A DNA stretch of 49,629 bases from Lactiplantibacillus dongliensis. GTDB lineage: Bacteria > Bacillota > Bacilli > Lactobacillales > Lactobacillaceae. The notes under the pieces are model-generated. The model saw only the letters and a program-made list of their open reading frames with translations, was not told where the DNA came from and searched no databases. This document shows, one piece after another, positions 26,820-35,889 of the stretch (position 1 is its first letter; every line of letters begins with the position of its first letter). The stretch spans positions 1 to 49,629 of the forward strand of contig NZ_BJDK01000028.1 of assembly GCF_005405105.1 (NCBI RefSeq), read 5' to 3'. Both the position numbers and the translations under genes were made by a program.

Positions 26820-27290
26820 TTAATAATGTTTCATCACGCGATCAATTTGACGTTGTTGTTCGCGCTTTTTAATATCTTGCCGTTTGTCGTATTCACGTTT
26901 CCCATGAGCGACCCCGATTAAGACTTTTGCAAAACCATGCTTTAGATACATCTTCAAAGGAATAATCGTGACCCCTTTGGTTGTCGTTGCATCGCCGATC
27001 TTGCGAATTTCTTTTTTGTGAAGTAATAACTTCCGGTTTCGTAATGGGTCAACGTTGAATCGGTTACCTTCCATAAAGGGACTGATATGCACATTCATCA
27101 TAAAAGCTTCGCCATTACGAATCTGAACATACCCATCCTTCAAGTTAACACGACGATCACGGACAGACTTAATCTCAGTCCCCGTCAAAGCAATCCCCGC
27201 TTCATAGGTATCCTCAACGGCATAGTCATGCCGCGCCTTCCGGTTTTGCGCGAGGGCGGTATCTGGATGTTTACCGTGTTGTTTGGCCAT
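26820..27290 (-). CDS. smpB: SsrA-binding protein
   Basis: SmpB binds tmRNA and brings it to stalled ribosomes for trans-translation. The 156-residue protein has the canonical core: [40 protein letters not shown] and a basic C-terminal tail ([21 protein letters not shown]) that enters the mRNA channel. It follows rnr by 29 bases. This is a conserved pairing: RNase R degrades the defective mRNAs released by trans-translation. AGGGGATG precedes the ATG. Confidence 0.97.
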   Translation of the reverse strand: MAKQHGKHPDTALAQNRKARHDYAVEDTYEAGIALTGTEIKSVRDRRVNLKDGYVQIRNGEAFMMNVHISPFMEGNRFNVDPLRNRKLLLHKKEIRKIGDATTTKGVTIIPLKMYLKHGFAKVLIGVAHGKREYDKRQDIKKREQQRQIDRVMKHY

Positions 27291-27319
27291 TGCCGCACAT
27301 CCCCTAACGTTTACTTAAA

Positions 27320-29764
27320 TTAACGCCGGTTATCGTTGCTGGACCGACGATTTTGACTACTGTGGTTATTGTTACTATTGTGGTTCCGATTATTAGAATT
27401 AGTTGTACTGCGATGGTTATTGTTACCACGATAACCGCCATTACTATTGCGATTACCGCCACCGTTACCATTGCGGTTGTTGCCACTATTACCATTCCGA
27501 TTATTGTTGCCACCGTTACGATGATAGTTGCCATTGCCGCCACGCCGGTTATTGCCACGATAATTATCGTGATGTTCCCGCTTTGGTAATAAGTCGGTCT
27601 TCGGCGCTTCTTCAGGATTTAACAACTTAAAGTCCACTTCACGCTGATCTTTATCGACCCGCATTAATTGGACTTTAACCGGTTGCCCAATTCTAAAGGT
27701 CCGATGGGTCTTCCGACCAACTAAAGCGAGTTGTTTTTCAACATATTCGTAATAGTCATCGTCCATCACACTGATATGCACGAGGCCTTCGACCGTATTT
27801 TCCAATTCAACGAATAACCCAAACTTCATGACCGAATCAATCACCGCGTCAAACTTCTCGCCAACATGATCCGCCATGTATTCGGCTTTCTTCATTGAAT
27901 CAACGTCCCGTTCGGTGGCAATCCCCCGCCGTTCATTGTCAGAAGTCGTTTCCGCAATGTTTGGCAAGTTATCCCGATACTTCGCCCGGGCTGCTTCGCC
28001 CGTACCGTTTTCGGCATAATGACGAATCAAACGATGAACCATCATATCCGGGTAGCGCCGAATTGGTGACGTAAAGTGGGTGTAGTATTGTGCCGCCAAC
28101 CCAAAGTGACCTAAGGATTCATCAGCGTACCGCGCTTGCTTCATACTCCGCAGCATCATCACTGAAACCATAGCTTCTTCTGGTTTACCGGCAACCTTCT
28201 TCAAAACATCCTGTAACATCTTTGGCTTAACATCTTTGGAAGAACCCGTGACATTAACGCCAAAAGTCGTGACAAATTCGAAGAAGCTCAACATCCGATC
28301 AGCATCCGGGGTTTCATGCACCCGATAGATGAATGGCACTTTGAGTAGACTATAATGCTTGGCGACCGTTTCGTTAGCCGCTAACATAAAGCTTTCAATC
28401 ATCCGTTCAGCTAACCCACGTACCCGTAATTGGATATCGATGGGATGACCAGTTTCATCAACGATAATCTTAGCTTCATTATCATCAAAATCAATGGCCC
28501 CACGATGACGACGGTTCTTATAAAGAATCCGATGTAAGTCGCCCATCGCATCAAACATATCAACTAAATCGGCATATTTTTCACGGGTCTTAGGATCGTG
28601 AGCTTCCAAGATTTGGTTAACGGCATCGTAAGTCATCCGCGCATGTGACTTAATCACACTTTGGAAGATCTTATGATTGACGATATGGCCTTCTTGGTCA
28701 ATTTCCATTTCACAACTCATGGCCAACCGTTCAACATCAGGATTCAAAGAACAAATGCCGTTCGATAAACGCCGTGGCAACATTGGAATGACCCGGTCAG
28801 TTAAATAAACGGACGTCCCACGTTTGAATGCTTCGCGGTCTAATTCCGAGTTTTCAGTGACGTAATGGCTCACATCAGCGATATGCACCCCTAAATGGAA
28901 GTTACCATTCGGTAAGCGCCAAGCCACAACGGCATCATCCAAGTCTTTCGATTCAGCGCCATCAATGGTGACCAATGGTTGATCGGTAATATCCACGCGA
29001 CCCTTTTTATCTTCTTCCGTGACATAATCCGGAATGCGATTAGCTTCATCGGTGACTTCTTCTGGGAAGACTGAGGGCACTTCATGTTGGTAAACCACTT
29101 GTAAGACGTCCATCCCAGGATCATCAACACTCCCGATAACTTGCTTAGCAATCCCAACAATTCGCGTTGGATTTTGAGCATCTGGATATGCCGATACTTC
29201 GGCAATGATAACTTCCCCTTCAGTGGGGTGAATGCCTTGGTCAGTAATTAATAATTCATATTTAGAAAGTTTCTTTTCTTTGATCTCAACTTTACCAATG
29301 AAACCAGGATTCTCATGGCTAGGCACAAACGCGCCGACGATTTGAGAATAGTTCCGTTGCGTAATGCTGACGATTTTACCTTCAGGACCGCGGTCGGAAC
29401 CGGGCCGAGCTGGGCGAATGATTTCAACTTGCACGTCATCACCAGTAAACGCGAACATCGTATTATCCGGGTTAATGTAGATATCTGGCAAATCGGGATC
29501 ATAGCGCACGAAACCAAAGCCCTTGTCATTGCCATGGAAAGAGCCATCGACTAATTTCGTTTCTTGCACAATTTTGAATTGGTCATGATCATCAGTAGTG
29601 ACTAATTTTTTCCGTTCCATATTAGCCAATTCTTTGACTAAAAAGGTGAACGCGGTTGATCCTGTAAAATGCAATTCATCGCTTAACCGTTCCACACTGT
29701 AACTACGGTCGGGATGACTTTGCAAGAAAGTAAGAATTTGTTCTTGTAAGTTAGATTCTGACAT
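27320..29764 (-). CDS. rnr: Ribonuclease R with Asn-rich C-terminal tail
   Basis: This processive 3'-5' exoribonuclease degrades structured RNA. The 814-residue layout is a winged-helix N-terminus (about 5-70), two cold-shock OB domains, the RNB catalytic domain (about 240-570) and S1 (about 630-715). The catalytic acidic cluster GAESKDLDDAVVAW and the HFTSPIRRYPD motif are intact. The last 84 residues (731-814) are low complexity, almost only Asn, Gly, Arg, Ser and His; family tails are usually Lys-rich. The tail may tune RNA or SmpB/tmRNA binding, which is inference. The opposite strand of the tail also lacks stops because of its base composition, but no gene is supported there. It lies between est and smpB in one transcript. 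Confidence 0.96.
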   Translation of the reverse strand: MSESNLQEQILTFLQSHPDRSYSVERLSDELHFTGSTAFTFLVKELANMERKKLVTTDDHDQFKIVQETKLVDGSFHGNDKGFGFVRYDPDLPDIYINPDNTMFAFTGDDVQVEIIRPARPGSDRGPEGKIVSITQRNYSQIVGAFVPSHENPGFIGKVEIKEKKLSKYELLITDQGIHPTEGEVIIAEVSAYPDAQNPTRIVGIAKQVIGSVDDPGMDVLQVVYQHEVPSVFPEEVTDEANRIPDYVTEEDKKGRVDITDQPLVTIDGAESKDLDDAVVAWRLPNGNFHLGVHIADVSHYVTENSELDREAFKRGTSVYLTDRVIPMLPRRLSNGICSLNPDVERLAMSCEMEIDQEGHIVNHKIFQSVIKSHARMTYDAVNQILEAHDPKTREKYADLVDMFDAMGDLHRILYKNRRHRGAIDFDDNEAKIIVDETGHPIDIQLRVRGLAERMIESFMLAANETVAKHYSLLKVPFIYRVHETPDADRMLSFFEFVTTFGVNVTGSSKDVKPKMLQDVLKKVAGKPEEAMVSVMMLRSMKQARYADESLGHFGLAAQYYTHFTSPIRRYPDMMVHRLIRHYAENGTGEAARAKYRDNLPNIAETTSDNERRGIATERDVDSMKKAEYMADHVGEKFDAVIDSVMKFGLFVELENTVEGLVHISVMDDDYYEYVEKQLALVGRKTHRTFRIGQPVKVQLMRVDKDQREVDFKLLNPEEAPKTDLLPKREHHDNYRGNNRRGGNGNYHRNGGNNNRNGNSGNNRNGNGGGNRNSNGGYRGNNNHRSTTNSNNRNHNSNNNHSSQNRRSSNDNRR

Positions 29765-29786
29765 TATTTACCTCATTTTTAATAGT

Positions 29787-30542
29787 TTATTTATAAATCG
29801 TTTTTAAATAGGTTAAGACCGCCTGCTCTAATTGATGGTGGGCCGCATTAACCGTTAAGACATGGCCAGCCGTCGGATACCAATGATAATCAACCGGTAG
29901 CCCTTGCGTCTGCAACTGGTCCCGTAAACGCGCGGCTCCCGTAGCATCGATCAACTCATCTTGACCACCCTGCGCAATAAAGTACGGGCGCGTCAAGTGT
30001 GCTAATTGGGGTTGAATCACCGTCCTGGTAAATTGGCCAACCGCCGTTAACTGTGCAGCCACCGCGGGCTTTAAGGCTGCAATGATTGGGGCTTGGGCCG
30101 CTGCATCTAAGTGTTGACGAGTCAGCAACTGCCGGCTACGTTGGATAAACATCGCCGCAACTGCCGTGGTTGCCGTTGGTAAAACTGGCGAACTAAAGAT
30201 GCCACCACCCAATAGTTCAGGATCATCAGCCAAGGCCAACGTGGCAAATAAGCCACCCAAAGACAAGCCGAAAATACTAACTTTAGTATAGCCTTTTTGG
30301 CGTACAAATGATATTGCCCGTTGCGTATCTTCCCACCACTTAGCTGGTGACCCTTGCGTGACAATATCACGCGGGTCCCCCGTGGCATGCCCCGTAAATT
30401 GTGGGGCATAGACACTATAATTAGCCCGTTCTAAAACTCGAGCTAACATGCGGACGTCGTTAGCGCTCCCCGAATACGCGTGTAACAAGATGACTACTTG
30501 ATCACCATGTTCAAAGAAAAAAGGTTCTGGCTGTTTGAGCAT
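29787..30542 (-). CDS. Alpha/beta-hydrolase carboxylesterase
   Basis: This 251-residue cytoplasmic esterase of the Est30-like type has LLHAYSGSANDV (oxyanion region), the nucleophile elbow GLSLGG, an acidic residue in GGQDELIDATGA and the catalytic His in TAGHVLTVN, so the triad is complete. It hydrolyses short-chain esters; the natural substrate is unknown. It lies between the secG terminator and rnr (22 bases before rnr), a position conserved in lactobacilli next to secG-rnr-smpB. GGCAGGTG precedes the ATG. Confidence 0.88.
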   Translation of the reverse strand: MLKQPEPFFFEHGDQVVILLHAYSGSANDVRMLARVLERANYSVYAPQFTGHATGDPRDIVTQGSPAKWWEDTQRAISFVRQKGYTKVSIFGLSLGGLFATLALADDPELLGGGIFSSPVLPTATTAVAAMFIQRSRQLLTRQHLDAAAQAPIIAALKPAVAAQLTAVGQFTRTVIQPQLAHLTRPYFIAQGGQDELIDATGAARLRDQLQTQGLPVDYHWYPTAGHVLTVNAAHHQLEQAVLTYLKTIYK

Positions 30543-30559
30543 TCTTAAACACCTGCCTT

Positions 30560-30588
30560 AAAAAAAAGCCTCCTGAAATCACAGGAGG
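30560..30588 (-). terminator. Terminator after secG
   Basis: CCTCCTG and CAGGAGG pair around TGATTT on the minus strand, followed by CTTTTTTTT. It separates secG from the esterase gene; readthrough may still feed est-rnr-smpB. Confidence 0.87.
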
Positions 30589-30596
30589 ACGGTCGG

Positions 30597-30833
30597 TTAC
30601 TTCGATGAATACCAAGCTAAAGCGAGCGCGACGACAAAGAAAATAATTCCGAGTACGACGGTCACTTTTTGCATGAAGGCTTCAAAACCACGAGGCTTTT
30701 GCTTGGCGAACAAGTCGTCAGCCCCACCGGTCAATGAAGACATGGCATCATTTGTCTTAGATGGTTGCATCATTACCGCCACGATAATGATGATGGAAAC
30801 GATTAAAATTATCGTCATTAATGTATTATACAA
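30597..30833 (-). CDS. secG: Preprotein translocase subunit SecG
   Basis: This 78-residue protein has two membrane helices (about 3-22 and 53-74) around a conserved cytoplasmic loop with MMQPSKTNDAMSSLTGGADDLFAKQKPRG, matching the SecG signature (GGA.. LFG/FAK..). It assists SecYEG-SecA export. The start is a TTG at 30833: AGGAGG stands 8 bases upstream, while the ATG five codons later would be 23 bases away. It is monocistronic up to its terminator. Confidence 0.92.
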   Translation of the reverse strand: MYNTLMTIILIVSIIIIVAVMMQPSKTNDAMSSLTGGADDLFAKQKPRGFEAFMQKVTVVLGIIFFVVALALAWYSSK

Positions 30834-30912
30834 AAAAATGTCCTCCTAAAGAGTCCGCTATGTCTATAACAATTTAACATATTTGGGCTTACTTTTCCAG
30901 TCCAGTGCTGAA

Positions 30913-32484
30913 TTACTTCTTTTCTAAAGCCGGTGCTGGTGTGGTAGCGGTTAACTGGTCAATTTGCCGACGTACCCAAGCCCGATTATTACGATCCGTT
31001 AAGATAATTAAGGTATCCCCGGCCCGCATTAACGTATCTCCATGCGGAATCACTTGCCGTTCTCCCCGACGAATCGCAATCAACAATGATTCTTTCGGCC
31101 ATTGAAAATCACGCACTTGATGGCCTTCAATCACGGCGCCTTCAAAGATCGGCACTTCCAATCGATCCTGAACACCACAATATTCACGACGTTGCGGTTG
31201 AGTCAGCTTTTCTAACAAGGCTTCATAGATCGGGGCCCCACCTAAAAGATCAACGACCAGATAAGCAGTCAAAGACACCACTGCTAATGGCATCAAATGC
31301 TGCAAGGTCCCAACCATTTCGGTAATGAGTAAAATTGCTGTAAACGGGGCTTTCCCAATCCCCGCAAAGTAACCAGCCATCGCAATAATGATAAAGTTCG
31401 TCACATACTGCGCTGGCATCCACCCTAAGGCAACGGCCGCTTGGGCATAAATGGCGCCCAAGATTGCACCCAGTGACAGAATCGGTAAGAAAATGCCCCC
31501 TGGCAACCCTGACCCATACGACACCGTTGAAAAGACAAACCGTAACACGAAAATACCAATCAAAGCCGTTAAAATCGGCGGTAACTTGGCCAAGTTCAAG
31601 ATAACGGCATTCCCGCCACCGAGAAATTGTGGCCACCATAATCCAATCGGAATCACTAACATAAACGGTACCACGCCATTAAACCAGCTCGGCAACCGTA
31701 ACTTAGCGTACCAATTCGGCATCGTCAACGTCACATTTTGATATAGGTATCCCAGAATGCCTAAGAACACTCCTAACCCAATCAGATTACCATATTGGGT
31801 TAACGGCAACGTCTGCGCATATGGAATGTGCAGCACTGGGACTAAACCAAAGAAATTCAAAGAAATAAAATTGCTAGCGATCGCACTGGCCAACGCCGTG
31901 GTCCAAATAATCGGTGAAAAATTATGATAAACTTCCTCTAACACAAATAACGTACTGGCGATTGGCGCATTAAACGCCGCTGACAACCCGGCGGCCGCGC
32001 CACCAGCAATCAACGAGCGTCGATCCGCCCCGGTCTGATGCGTGGTTTCGGCAAAGCCTTGACCAATTGTGGCGCCTAACTGAATCGACGGCCCTTCCCG
32101 ACCAAGAAATAGTCCGGAACCAATGCCTAAAATGCCGCCAACAAACTTCTTCCATAAAACCGGCCACCATCGATAATCGAGTTCACCCGCTAATTGACCT
32201 TCAACTTGCGGAATTCCTGAGCCTTTAATATCTGGCGTCTGCTTAACCAGGAGACCGACTAAAAAGGCGACTAGTAAGCTTAGACCAATCCACGGGAGGA
32301 CCAGCCAAGGGGTCCCGTTAATCTGGCTGTAGACCCATTGTACCAAGGTCAGCCCACGTTCAATACAATACCGAAAAATACTAACCACGACACCGGCCAT
32401 GAGTCCAACCAGCAAGCCCCGCCCGATTTCATTAAATCGGGTCAGATCTAGATGTCGCTTAATGGGTTGATGTTTCACTTTCAA
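30913..32484 (-). CDS. ClC-family chloride channel/antiporter with C-terminal RCK_C (TrkA-C) domain
   Basis: This 523-residue protein has the ClC transport domain (about 1-420) with the ion-site motifs GSGIPQVEG, GREGPSIQLG and GGIFLPI. GREGP carries the gating-glutamate position used for Cl-/H+ exchange. A cytoplasmic TrkA-C/RCK_C domain (about 435-510) may sense ligands such as nucleotides. The start is TTG at 32484 or GTG at 32478; the GAGGG before them overlaps the stop codon of the upstream gene, so translation is probably coupled to the APH-like protein. It probably takes part in acid resistance or chloride/fluoride balance; the ion is not certain. Confidence 0.9.
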   Translation of the reverse strand: MKVKHQPIKRHLDLTRFNEIGRGLLVGLMAGVVVSIFRYCIERGLTLVQWVYSQINGTPWLVLPWIGLSLLVAFLVGLLVKQTPDIKGSGIPQVEGQLAGELDYRWWPVLWKKFVGGILGIGSGLFLGREGPSIQLGATIGQGFAETTHQTGADRRSLIAGGAAAGLSAAFNAPIASTLFVLEEVYHNFSPIIWTTALASAIASNFISLNFFGLVPVLHIPYAQTLPLTQYGNLIGLGVFLGILGYLYQNVTLTMPNWYAKLRLPSWFNGVVPFMLVIPIGLWWPQFLGGGNAVILNLAKLPPILTALIGIFVLRFVFSTVSYGSGLPGGIFLPILSLGAILGAIYAQAAVALGWMPAQYVTNFIIIAMAGYFAGIGKAPFTAILLITEMVGTLQHLMPLAVVSLTAYLVVDLLGGAPIYEALLEKLTQPQRREYCGVQDRLEVPIFEGAVIEGHQVRDFQWPKESLLIAIRRGERQVIPHGDTLMRAGDTLIILTDRNNRAWVRRQIDQLTATTPAPALEKK

Positions 32485-32493
32485 CCTAGACCC

Positions 32494-33387
32494 TCACTTT
32501 CCATTGAGTTGCGCTGTCAAAACCGACTGCAGTGCGGCTAACGTTGCCGGCGTGGTGCCCAACAACTGCTTAATCCACTTCGGTCCATCCGCCCGCCATA
32601 GTAACCCTAACATCAAGTCAGCGACTAGATCAGCACGCCCTAAAGCGGCCTGCAACCCGGCCACAAAGTCAGGATCACATGCAAACGCTGATAAAACCAA
32701 TGGCACTAGTTCAACGGCCTTCGGTGCTTGAATCGCTGTTTGAAAATGCCGGAACCCAACTTGGCCAGTCGTCACAATAATATTATCACCTGTCAAATGA
32801 CCGTGTACCAATTGATTAGGGACGACTGGATGCGCCGCTAAGTACGCCGTTCGTTCTGCGACAAAATCCGGTCCAAGTTGGCCCCAATCAGCGTGGTTGC
32901 TGACCGCTGCTTGATCGACCTGATTAAAACTGGTCACATCAAGATTGAGCTGCAACAACGCCTGACCAATTTGACGACCTAACGTTTGTTTCGCCAATGG
33001 CTTAGCCGTTGTCTTAAAGTTAGTCAGTGGCACCCCCAATAGTGGCTGATAGATGACGTAATAAAACTGATAGGCGTCAAAGATAAAGCCCGCGTGTTTT
33101 AAAGTCGGTGCCGCCACTGACAACCGTTGTAATCGGGTTAAACTAAACCGTTCCGTTTGATAGCGATCCCGCGTATTGGGCGCCACATTAGCTGGCGGAA
33201 AGATGGCCACATCTAATCCACCGGCTTGAAAGACGGCTGCAAAGTCACTCTTAACTGGTTCCAAGGCCTTAAATGGCTCATTTTCACTGGCATAGATTTG
33301 CCGAATCAATGGTTCGAAACTCGTCGTTGACGTCTGGACAGCTTGCCAGTCCGCCCATTGATTAAGTTGATGTTGGAAATAATCCAT
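32494..33387 (-). CDS. APH/fructosamine-kinase-fold protein, likely pseudokinase
   Basis: The 297-residue protein ends in a region that aligns with the aminoglycoside phosphotransferase fold. The catalytic loop expected as HGDLxxxN reads HGHLTGDN (195-202), so the catalytic Asp is His197. The Mg-binding IDFE-like motif reads GFRHF (211-215), with His214 in place of Asp. With both catalytic acids missing it should not transfer phosphate. The rest (YYVIYQPLLGVPL hinge-like region and helical C-lobe) keeps the fold's look. It is translated just ahead of the ClC channel gene (9 bases apart) and may bind nucleotide or regulate the channel, which is inference. The ATG follows AAAGGGGA. Confidence 0.6.
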   Translation of the reverse strand: MDYFQHQLNQWADWQAVQTSTTSFEPLIRQIYASENEPFKALEPVKSDFAAVFQAGGLDVAIFPPANVAPNTRDRYQTERFSLTRLQRLSVAAPTLKHAGFIFDAYQFYYVIYQPLLGVPLTNFKTTAKPLAKQTLGRQIGQALLQLNLDVTSFNQVDQAAVSNHADWGQLGPDFVAERTAYLAAHPVVPNQLVHGHLTGDNIIVTTGQVGFRHFQTAIQAPKAVELVPLVLSAFACDPDFVAGLQAALGRADLVADLMLGLLWRADGPKWIKQLLGTTPATLAALQSVLTAQLNGK

Positions 33388-33561
33388 TCTAAATTTCCCC
33401 TTTAAATGCTCGTATGCTTATTTTACCACGACATTCAAACTCTGACGGCAGTTGTCCTCAAATTAATACTAGTTGGGATTTTGGTTAACTTAATCATAAT
33501 TGTCCCCGTTCAGTGTCAATCCAACCCAACCGCAACGACCATTTTCACTAAACTCAACTAA

Positions 33562-33599
33562 CAAAAAAACAACGCCACTCAAGTTGCGAGTAGCGTTGC
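33562..33599 (-). terminator. Terminator of pyruvate oxidase gene
   Basis: CAACGCCACTC (33570-33580) pairs with GAGTAGCGTTG (33588-33598), with a seven-T run on the minus strand. It lies 20 bases past the stop. Confidence 0.87.
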
Positions 33600-33620
33600 T
33601 AATTAATTTACATCCACAAT

Positions 33621-35363
33621 TTATTTAGTGACTTGGTCCAAGAAGTAGCTGTATGGGTGCAAGCCCTTAGTTTGATACTTCTTAGTAAAGGCATCAACAT
33701 CGGCTTGAGTCGTCCACTTGTTGGTTTCCAAAGCCATGTGTTCCGTCGTAAATGGCATCTCGTGAGTCAACTTAACATCGATCAAGACTGGCTTGTCAGT
33801 TGCTTGTGCTTTAGCCAAGGCATCCTTTAAGTCATCTAAGGTACGAACAGTGAAGCCAACTGCGCCCATACCTTCACCAACTTTAGCCCAGTCGGTATCG
33901 ATCAAATCAACCCCTGACAATGGTTGCTTGCTGTCATCAGTCTGTTCAGCTTCAATGAAGCCTAACGTTTCGTTACTGAAGACGAAGTTAATGATGTGCA
34001 AGTTGTATTTCACTTCAGTTAAGAGTTCTTCGCAAAGCATCGCGAAACCACCGTCACCACTCAAACTATAAACATCGCGGTCTGGGTAATAAGTCTTAGC
34101 GGCAATCGCAGCGGACATCCCATAACCCATCGTTGCATATTGGCCAGAAGTGGTCCACTTTTGATCACCATGTAAGTTGATCAAGCGCATAAAGTTAATG
34201 TTAACATTCCCAACATCAACCCCGAAGACGGCCCGATCACTAGCTAACTTGTTAATTTGATCAAAGACTGGTTCTGGACGAAGTGGTTGACTGTCATCAT
34301 TAGCAAAGCTATCTTGCCAATCGCGCCAATTCTTACGGTTCAACAATGACGCTTTGTAGAAATCAGATTCAGGTAATTCAGTCCCCTTGTCAGCTAACGC
34401 TTTTAAGGCTTTCTTAGCATCCGCTAAGATGGCCACATCAACATGATGACGCTTGCCGAGCTTTTCACTGTCAATATCAATTTGAATGACTTTGGCCCGT
34501 GGGTTGATCAAGAAGATACTGAATGGCACATCATTGCCGACCCAGAGAATCAAGTCATTGGCAAAGCCAGCTTCAACCCCAGGCTTAGGGGCAACCCGAC
34601 CAGTTGAACCTAAGTAATTTTCATATTCATCTTCCACAATGCCCTTCGCTAAAACCGAAGAAATCATTGGCATATGGAACTTTTCCGATACCGCTTTCAA
34701 TTCTTTGCTAGCATGCTTAGCACCAATCCCGAAGTAGATTAATGGGGCTTTGGCGTTCTTGATTAAGTCCCAAGCTTCGTCAATCCGCTTTGGATCTGGT
34801 TCTGGCATGATTGGTTGTTGATATAAGTTAGCCGTTGGTTGGAACTTATCTTCAATCTCAGTCCAACCTAAGTCTTTTGGCACCGTGACAACAGCAACCC
34901 CGTTATGCTTGTATGCTTGGCGAATCGCTTCATCATACATTTGTGGGATTGATTCCGCAGTCATCGCAGTCCGATTCCAAACTGAAACATCGTCAAAGAT
35001 TGGTTCCTCATCGATAGCTTGGAAGAAGTCCACGTTCATCCGTTTAGTTGGGACTTGGGCGATGATCGCAACCACTGGGGTGTGATCATGCTTGGCATCG
35101 TATAACCCATTTAACAAATGAACCGCACCAGGGCCAGCTGACCCAAAGGTAACTCCGACTTTACCAGTTAACTTAGCTTCAGCGGAAGCGGCAATCGCGC
35201 CCGCTTCTTCATGGCGAACTTGGACATAATGTAAGGTATCTCTGCGTTCGTAAATGGCTTGCATCCCGGAATCAAATGACCCACCAGGTAAACCATAAAT
35301 GTTTTTAACACCCCATGCTTCTAAAACTTTTAAACCGGCTGTAGCTGCTTTAATTTTACTCAT
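33621..35363 (-). CDS. Pyruvate oxidase
   Basis: This FAD- and thiamine-diphosphate-dependent enzyme converts pyruvate, phosphate and O2 to acetyl-phosphate, CO2 and H2O2. The 580-residue protein has the three-domain layout. The N-terminal Pyr domain has VRHEEAGAIAASAEA with the ThDP-activating Glu. The central FAD domain follows (about 190-340). The C-terminal PP domain has the ThDP motif SGDGGFAMLCEELLTEVKYN...NFVFSN. It belongs to the L. plantarum Pox group; genomes of this group carry several paralogues, so I give no symbol number. Its product is used by acetate kinase, or exchanged to acetyl-CoA by EutD. A cre box downstream of the -10 suggests CcpA repression in glucose. Confidence 0.93.
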   Translation of the reverse strand: MSKIKAATAGLKVLEAWGVKNIYGLPGGSFDSGMQAIYERRDTLHYVQVRHEEAGAIAASAEAKLTGKVGVTFGSAGPGAVHLLNGLYDAKHDHTPVVAIIAQVPTKRMNVDFFQAIDEEPIFDDVSVWNRTAMTAESIPQMYDEAIRQAYKHNGVAVVTVPKDLGWTEIEDKFQPTANLYQQPIMPEPDPKRIDEAWDLIKNAKAPLIYFGIGAKHASKELKAVSEKFHMPMISSVLAKGIVEDEYENYLGSTGRVAPKPGVEAGFANDLILWVGNDVPFSIFLINPRAKVIQIDIDSEKLGKRHHVDVAILADAKKALKALADKGTELPESDFYKASLLNRKNWRDWQDSFANDDSQPLRPEPVFDQINKLASDRAVFGVDVGNVNINFMRLINLHGDQKWTTSGQYATMGYGMSAAIAAKTYYPDRDVYSLSGDGGFAMLCEELLTEVKYNLHIINFVFSNETLGFIEAEQTDDSKQPLSGVDLIDTDWAKVGEGMGAVGFTVRTLDDLKDALAKAQATDKPVLIDVKLTHEMPFTTEHMALETNKWTTQADVDAFTKKYQTKGLHPYSYFLDQVTK

Positions 35364-35413
35364 GACAACGTCGCACTCCTTAGATTTAGGTTGTCAAATC
35401 GGATACCTCAATT

Positions 35414-35464
35414 AGTAAGCGCTTGCAATTAATCGTATTAATTAAGTCCATTATGCCAATGGAC
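35414..35464 (-). promoter_or_regulatory. pox promoter region with cre box and palindrome
   Basis: A plausible promoter is TTGGCA (35459-35454), 16 bases, TACGAT (35437-35432). A cre box matching WTGNAANCGNWNNCW at all positions (TTGCAAGCGCTTACT, 35428-35414) covers the expected start site. A perfect inverted repeat GTCCATT-ATGCC-AATGGAC (35446-35464) overlaps the -35 and may be a second operator. Confidence 0.7.
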
Positions 35465-35828
35465 CTCTCTCAGCGCCGACCAGACTTCTCTGACTCAACT
35501 TATGTCATATAAATTTACAATATTTTTGACATCTGTCAGTTGGGCGAAAGGTTATCTCCCTCGTTGACAAACACATCATACAACTTAGCTAAACCATAAG
35601 TCAAACGATATTCACGAGCTAAGGCAAACCGCGTTACAAGTGCATTAATGAGCAAAAGTTGTCAGCCCCGTCAATTAGGCATTCCTTATTCACTAAATCG
35701 GTTAAAAATTTTTTATATATTTTTTTGATATTTTTTAATGCTAAAAAGCAATAGTTATTCTAAATAAGTTCATCAAAAAATTCAATCAATCACGCTAAAA
35801 CCGCGTCCCGCTTGCGAGCTCAGCGCTT

Positions 35829-35883
35829 GTGTAACCGCTCACTAATTGTAAGCGTTGACATTACCGTCAAAACGGCCTAGACT
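35829..35883 (+). promoter_or_regulatory. Tandem cre boxes on a plus-strand promoter
   Basis: A -35 TTGACA (35855-35860), a 17-base spacer and a -10 TAGACT (35878-35883). A perfect cre (TTGTAAGCGTTGACA, 35846-35860) covers the -35; a second cre-like site (35829-35843) fits all but its first base. No coding sequence follows. Confidence 0.7.
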
Positions 35884-35889
35884 AGAGGT

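Noticed and set aside
27304-27630. Several open frames on both strands over the RNase R tail, rich in Ile/Thr/Val/Ala
   Set aside because: They are produced by the repetitive Asn/Gly/Arg codons of the rnr tail. No ribosome sites or promoters go with them, and the compositions are those expected of shadow frames.
35364-35520. T-box or other riboswitch in the pox leader
   Set aside because: The GGTCCATT..AATGGACT palindrome overlaps the -35 region instead of lying in the leader, and no T-box sequence or specifier loop is seen.
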